Below the pieces are notes generated by a model. That model was not told the origin of the DNA. It saw only the letters and a list, made by a program, of their open reading frames with translations, and did no database searches. Made by a program: the position numbers and the translations under genes. Positions 5,683 to 7,758 of a stretch of 7,758 nucleotides of DNA are shown piece by piece. Every line of letters starts with the position of its first letter. Within the stretch, counting starts at the first letter, position 1. This DNA is from Thermoplasmatota archaeon (GTDB lineage: Archaea; Thermoplasmatota; E2; DHVEG-1), in contig JAHJFH010000010.1 in assembly GCA_018824925.1 (NCBI GenBank), positions 1-7,758 on the forward strand, read 5' to 3'.

Positions 5683-6261
5683 CTATATCTCCTGAGTTTT
5701 TCCCTGAGCGAGATCTTGTAAATGTTGTGCGCTATCCTCAGGACCTTTTGCAAATAGTACATCATACGGATCGATTTTTGTTTTTTTATGTGGACTATAT
5801 AACCATCGATTTTCATGACGCATAGCAATAATAATCATCCCTGTTTCACTAGCTAATTTAAGTTCACCGAGGGTTTTATTGCATAGAATTGAAATTGGTT
5901 CGATGACAACCCGTGTGAATATTACATCTGAGTCCTGGATACTTTCTTTTAGAATTGGATGAAGCTCAACATCTCGAAGCTCTACATCAGCGATTTCCTG
6001 TGCTGCATCAGCAATTTGTTCGCCTGCCCGGGCGATCCTTAGAAGGGTGAGTGCATCTTCAATACTGTGTTTTTGATTTTTTACATCTTCCAACGCACGT
6101 TTTTGAAGATTATAGTAGAGATTATCTACAGCGTTTTCAAGCTCATATACCTCTTTTGCAAGGGTTTTATTGTCATATAAAACAGATGAATAAGCGAGAT
6201 CAACCATGAGCTCAGATTTTTCTTTAATTTCAAGGACCAATTCCTCTGCAGTTTTATCCAT
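5683..6261 (-). CDS. PhoU-RCK_C (TrkA_C) regulatory protein, second copy
   Basis: This encodes 192 residues. Residues 5-100 form a helical PhoU-like half-bundle with SELMVDLAYSSVLYD at 16-30 and LENAVDNLYY at 41-50, which resembles the acidic x3 Asp metal-binding pattern of PhoU. Residues 112-185 form an RCK_C/TrkA_C domain with SETGMIIIAMRHENRWLYSP at 138-157, a cytosolic ligand-sensing fold used to gate cation transporters. It is soluble, with no membrane segment. It matches the archaeal family described as containing PhoU and TrkA domains (COG3273, from memory), regularly found beside MgtE-like permeases. It is the last gene of the minus-strand operon. Its ATG overlaps the previous stop by one base (TAATG) and a G-rich tract GGGGGGAT at 6269-6276 may serve as ribosome binding site. 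It probably regulates the two membrane proteins upstream; the ligand is unknown. Confidence 0.87.
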   Translation of the reverse strand: MDKTAEELVLEIKEKSELMVDLAYSSVLYDNKTLAKEVYELENAVDNLYYNLQKRALEDVKNQKHSIEDALTLLRIARAGEQIADAAQEIADVELRDVELHPILKESIQDSDVIFTRVVIEPISILCNKTLGELKLASETGMIIIAMRHENRWLYSPHKKTKIDPYDVLFAKGPEDSAQHLQDLAQGKTQEI

Positions 6262-6932
6262 TATTCTAATCCCCCCGTTTTACCGCTTAAAAAATCTCTG
6301 AGATCAATAAATCCCTCATCTGTCCCACGAACAATAAGCCAATCCTTTGCTTTCAGACTAATATCTGATTGAGGATTATAGATCCAACAATTACTTCTTC
6401 TAATCGCTATAATCCGCATACCAGTTTCTGATTCAATACGTATTTGGCCGATTTGACGATTACAGGCGGATGAATTTTCTGAGACTTCAAGACGAAAAAG
6501 TTTTTCATCTGCATTTTTCAATATTTTTGGAAGAATTGGTCGAGTTTTTTCTTCTAAAGAAAGCAGATTAGCAATATCACCAGCTGCGTTTGAGATGCTC
6601 TCAGCAGCTTCTGCAATTTGTAGGATTCCTGCGAGCTGCTCAGCATCCTCTTTTGTTCGAGCAGCCATCATGGCCATCATACGAATATCATAATTGAGTT
6701 TATCCATACGAACATCCAGGTATTTGACTTCCTCAGCGATTTCATCGCTATCAAAAACTATTGCTGAGTAGGCAAGATCAATAATAAGTTCTGATATGTC
6801 TTTCATTTCAGTAAGTAGTTCTTTTACGGTTGTAGGTTTATACTCGATTTCGGAAAACTCTTCTGCCTGCCATTTTGGAGTTTTTTGTAATCGGCCAAAA
6901 ATGGTTCTACGTTTATGGTTTTTTTCTTTCAT
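6261..6932 (-). CDS. PhoU-RCK_C (TrkA_C) regulatory protein, first copy
   Basis: This encodes 223 residues, a paralogue of the next gene. A basic N-terminal extension (1-30, with KNHKRR and FGRLQKTPK) is absent from the second copy. The PhoU-like helices span about 35-135, with SELIIDLAYSAIVFD at 47-61 and LDVRMDKLNY at 72-81. The RCK_C/TrkA_C domain spans about 145-215, with SETGMRIIAIRRSNCWIYNP at 168-187. The two copies align closely around these two blocks and diverge elsewhere, as expected for subunits that kept the same contacts but may differ in ligand. The ATG overlaps the MgtE-like gene's stop by four bases (ATGA), and a GGAG lies 10 nt before it, so translation is probably coupled. 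The likely role is cytosolic control of divalent-cation transport, inferred from domains and context. Confidence 0.87.
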   Translation of the reverse strand: MKEKNHKRRTIFGRLQKTPKWQAEEFSEIEYKPTTVKELLTEMKDISELIIDLAYSAIVFDSDEIAEEVKYLDVRMDKLNYDIRMMAMMAARTKEDAEQLAGILQIAEAAESISNAAGDIANLLSLEEKTRPILPKILKNADEKLFRLEVSENSSACNRQIGQIRIESETGMRIIAIRRSNCWIYNPQSDISLKAKDWLIVRGTDEGFIDLRDFLSGKTGGLE

Positions 6933-7486
6933 GCCCCAATGGCTCCAATCATAAGAAATAATATAATGATCCCTAAAGTATCCCCAAAAGTAGTTACTAC
7001 CGGTGCGACCATGTCATCTGGGTCAAGACCACGTTTATAAGCAAGAAATGCGGTTAAAATACTAATAAAAGAAATAACAACCACTAATGCTACACCGGTG
7101 CCAATAATAATACCCATAAATGCTGGAAGCCCCGTACCCATATTTACACCCCCAAAATAGGATATAAAATAAATAAGTATCGCTAAAGCAGTATACGTTA
7201 TGATTCCCATGAGAACAGAGGTAAGTAAATTTATATGCATGGTTTTATCCTTGATACTATAGCTTATGGTCCCAACATGTAATCCTGACGCAAGTCGGGC
7301 TCCAAGAATACTACCAATATTACCACCCACGCTATTGACAACGGGTATAGAAATGAGAAAAATAGGGAGCATATAGAGTGTTTCTATGTTTCCTTGTAGG
7401 ATCTGACCCGCGATAATCTCAATTATTGCGGTTATCGTGAGAAGCGGAATGCTAGTGAGTACGATTTTTTTCCAACTATATATCAT
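6929..7486 (-). CDS. MgtE-like cation transporter membrane subunit, second copy
   Basis: This encodes 185 residues and is nearly all membrane. Five hydrophobic segments can be seen at about 8-29, 38-66, 86-110, 121-147 and 165-184, the number of transmembrane helices in one MgtE pore domain. Family marks are SVGGNIGSILGARLASGLHVG at 52-72 (the conserved G-N-x-G-S region of MgtE and SLC41) and GLDPDDMVAPVVTTFGD at 153-169. The terminal Asp169 matches the pore aspartate that binds Mg2+ in bacterial MgtE (Asp432 in Thermus). The cytosolic N and CBS domains of bacterial MgtE are missing, and the PhoU-RCK_C proteins encoded next may stand in for them. Mg2+ is the best-guess substrate, but other divalent cations are possible. 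A strong AGGAGG (7493-7498) lies 6 nt before the ATG, which overlaps the upstream stop by four bases. Confidence 0.88.
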   Translation of the reverse strand: MIYSWKKIVLTSIPLLTITAIIEIIAGQILQGNIETLYMLPIFLISIPVVNSVGGNIGSILGARLASGLHVGTISYSIKDKTMHINLLTSVLMGIITYTALAILIYFISYFGGVNMGTGLPAFMGIIIGTGVALVVVISFISILTAFLAYKRGLDPDDMVAPVVTTFGDTLGIIILFLMIGAIGA

Positions 7487-7758
7487 GTGATTCCTCCTAT
7501 AAGGATCGCACTTCCAAAGATGCAGAGGATGGTAATTATATCGCCAAAAGTTGCGAGTGCAGGTCCAGTGATATTATCAGGATCATATCCCCGTTTAAAC
7601 ACAATAAATATGATACCAATGGTGAGAACTGCCAAGATGATGCCAGAGAGACTACCAGCAAGGATAACAATGAGGATGAGTACTAGGGGATCAGGATAAA
7701 TGTTAAGGAGGATGGAACTCCCATAGGCAAGAATAGCAATCAATATTGAGACAAAAAA
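7483..7758 (-). CDS. MgtE-like cation transporter membrane subunit, first copy, C-terminal fragment
   Basis: The frame runs open from the right window edge to a TGA at 7483-7485, giving 91 residues; the N-terminus lies outside. A TTG at 7743 is an in-frame codon, not a credible start, because open sequence continues upstream. Visible are about three hydrophobic segments (roughly 1-19, 26-53 and 68-90). They correspond to the last three helices of the neighbouring MgtE-like protein. The pore motif is kept as GYDPDNITGPALATFGD at 57-73, with Asp73 aligned to the Mg2+-binding Asp and Ala69 replacing the first Thr of TTFGD. With the next gene it probably forms a heterodimer, each half giving one five-helix pore domain. 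It is the first gene seen of the operon; the promoter is outside the window. Confidence 0.85.
   Translation of the reverse strand, partial: FFVSILIAILAYGSSILLNIYPDPLVLILIVILAGSLSGIILAVLTIGIIFIVFKRGYDPDNITGPALATFGDIITILCIFGSAILIGGIT
7493..7498 (-). promoter_or_regulatory. Strong Shine-Dalgarno site before the second MgtE-like gene
   Basis: The minus-strand reading is AGGAGG, located within the last codons of the preceding MgtE-like gene and 6 nt before the ATG at 7486. It is the best ribosome binding site in the window and fits strongly coupled translation of the two transporter subunits. Confidence 0.65.

Noticed and set aside
5697..5701. T-run terminator after pantoate kinase
   Set aside because: Only five T residues, inside the coding region of the convergent gene; too weak to call.
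1..7758. CRISPR array, tRNA, rRNA, insertion sequence or defence system
   Set aside because: No regularly spaced repeats, cloverleaf-like segments, transposase motifs or defence-gene domains were seen on either strand. All sizeable frames are accounted for by housekeeping or regulatory genes.

Overview
The window reads as a compact euryarchaeal chromosome segment, moderately AT-rich. Archaea-specific genes show this: a Holliday junction resolvase of the Hjc family, pantoate kinase, an archaeal-type CoaBC, a CBS protein with a C-terminal CxxC/CxxC metal knuckle (the architecture of Thermoplasma TA0289), and the MgtE-like permease plus PhoU/TrkA_C pairing common in euryarchaea. TATA-like boxes lie 20-35 nt before several starts, so some mRNAs are probably leaderless or short-leadered, while genes inside operons carry Shine-Dalgarno motifs. 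A Thermoplasmata-type lineage is my best guess, with low confidence; no rRNA or other phylogenetic marker is present.

Layout. 1-306 (-): N-terminus of a secreted protein of unknown family, cut by the window edge. 307-625: AT-rich intergenic DNA holding little beyond a promoter. 626-1024 (-): small HTH-like/zinc-ribbon protein of unknown function. 1060-2434 (-): two CBS genes, a 2xCBS protein with a metal knuckle followed by a 4xCBS protein. Diverging from these on the + strand are hjc (2524-3033), a UspA-type protein (3115-3555), coaBC (3598-4797) and pantoate kinase (4807-5679). The last two are nine bases apart and form a CoA-biosynthesis pair. From 5683 to the right edge, a - strand operon of four overlapping genes encodes two MgtE-like membrane proteins (the first cut by the window edge) and two PhoU-RCK_C regulators.

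How the genes work together. Pantoate kinase makes 4-phosphopantoate. A phosphopantothenate synthetase, not in this window, adds beta-alanine. CoaBC then adds cysteine and decarboxylates to give 4'-phosphopantetheine. The four-gene operon looks like a divalent-cation transport system made of two half-transporters, each plausibly paired with a cytosolic ligand-sensing subunit. The CBS and Usp proteins are probable adenine-nucleotide sensors with no target visible here.

No mobile element, CRISPR, tRNA or rRNA was seen. The points most worth checking are an apparent Asn-to-Ser change at a CoaB active-site position, about 25 extra residues between the catalytic Glu and Asp of Hjc, the doubly duplicated MgtE/PhoU-RCK_C operon, and a strong local strand-composition bias that is extreme in coaBC and disappears inside the pantoate kinase gene.
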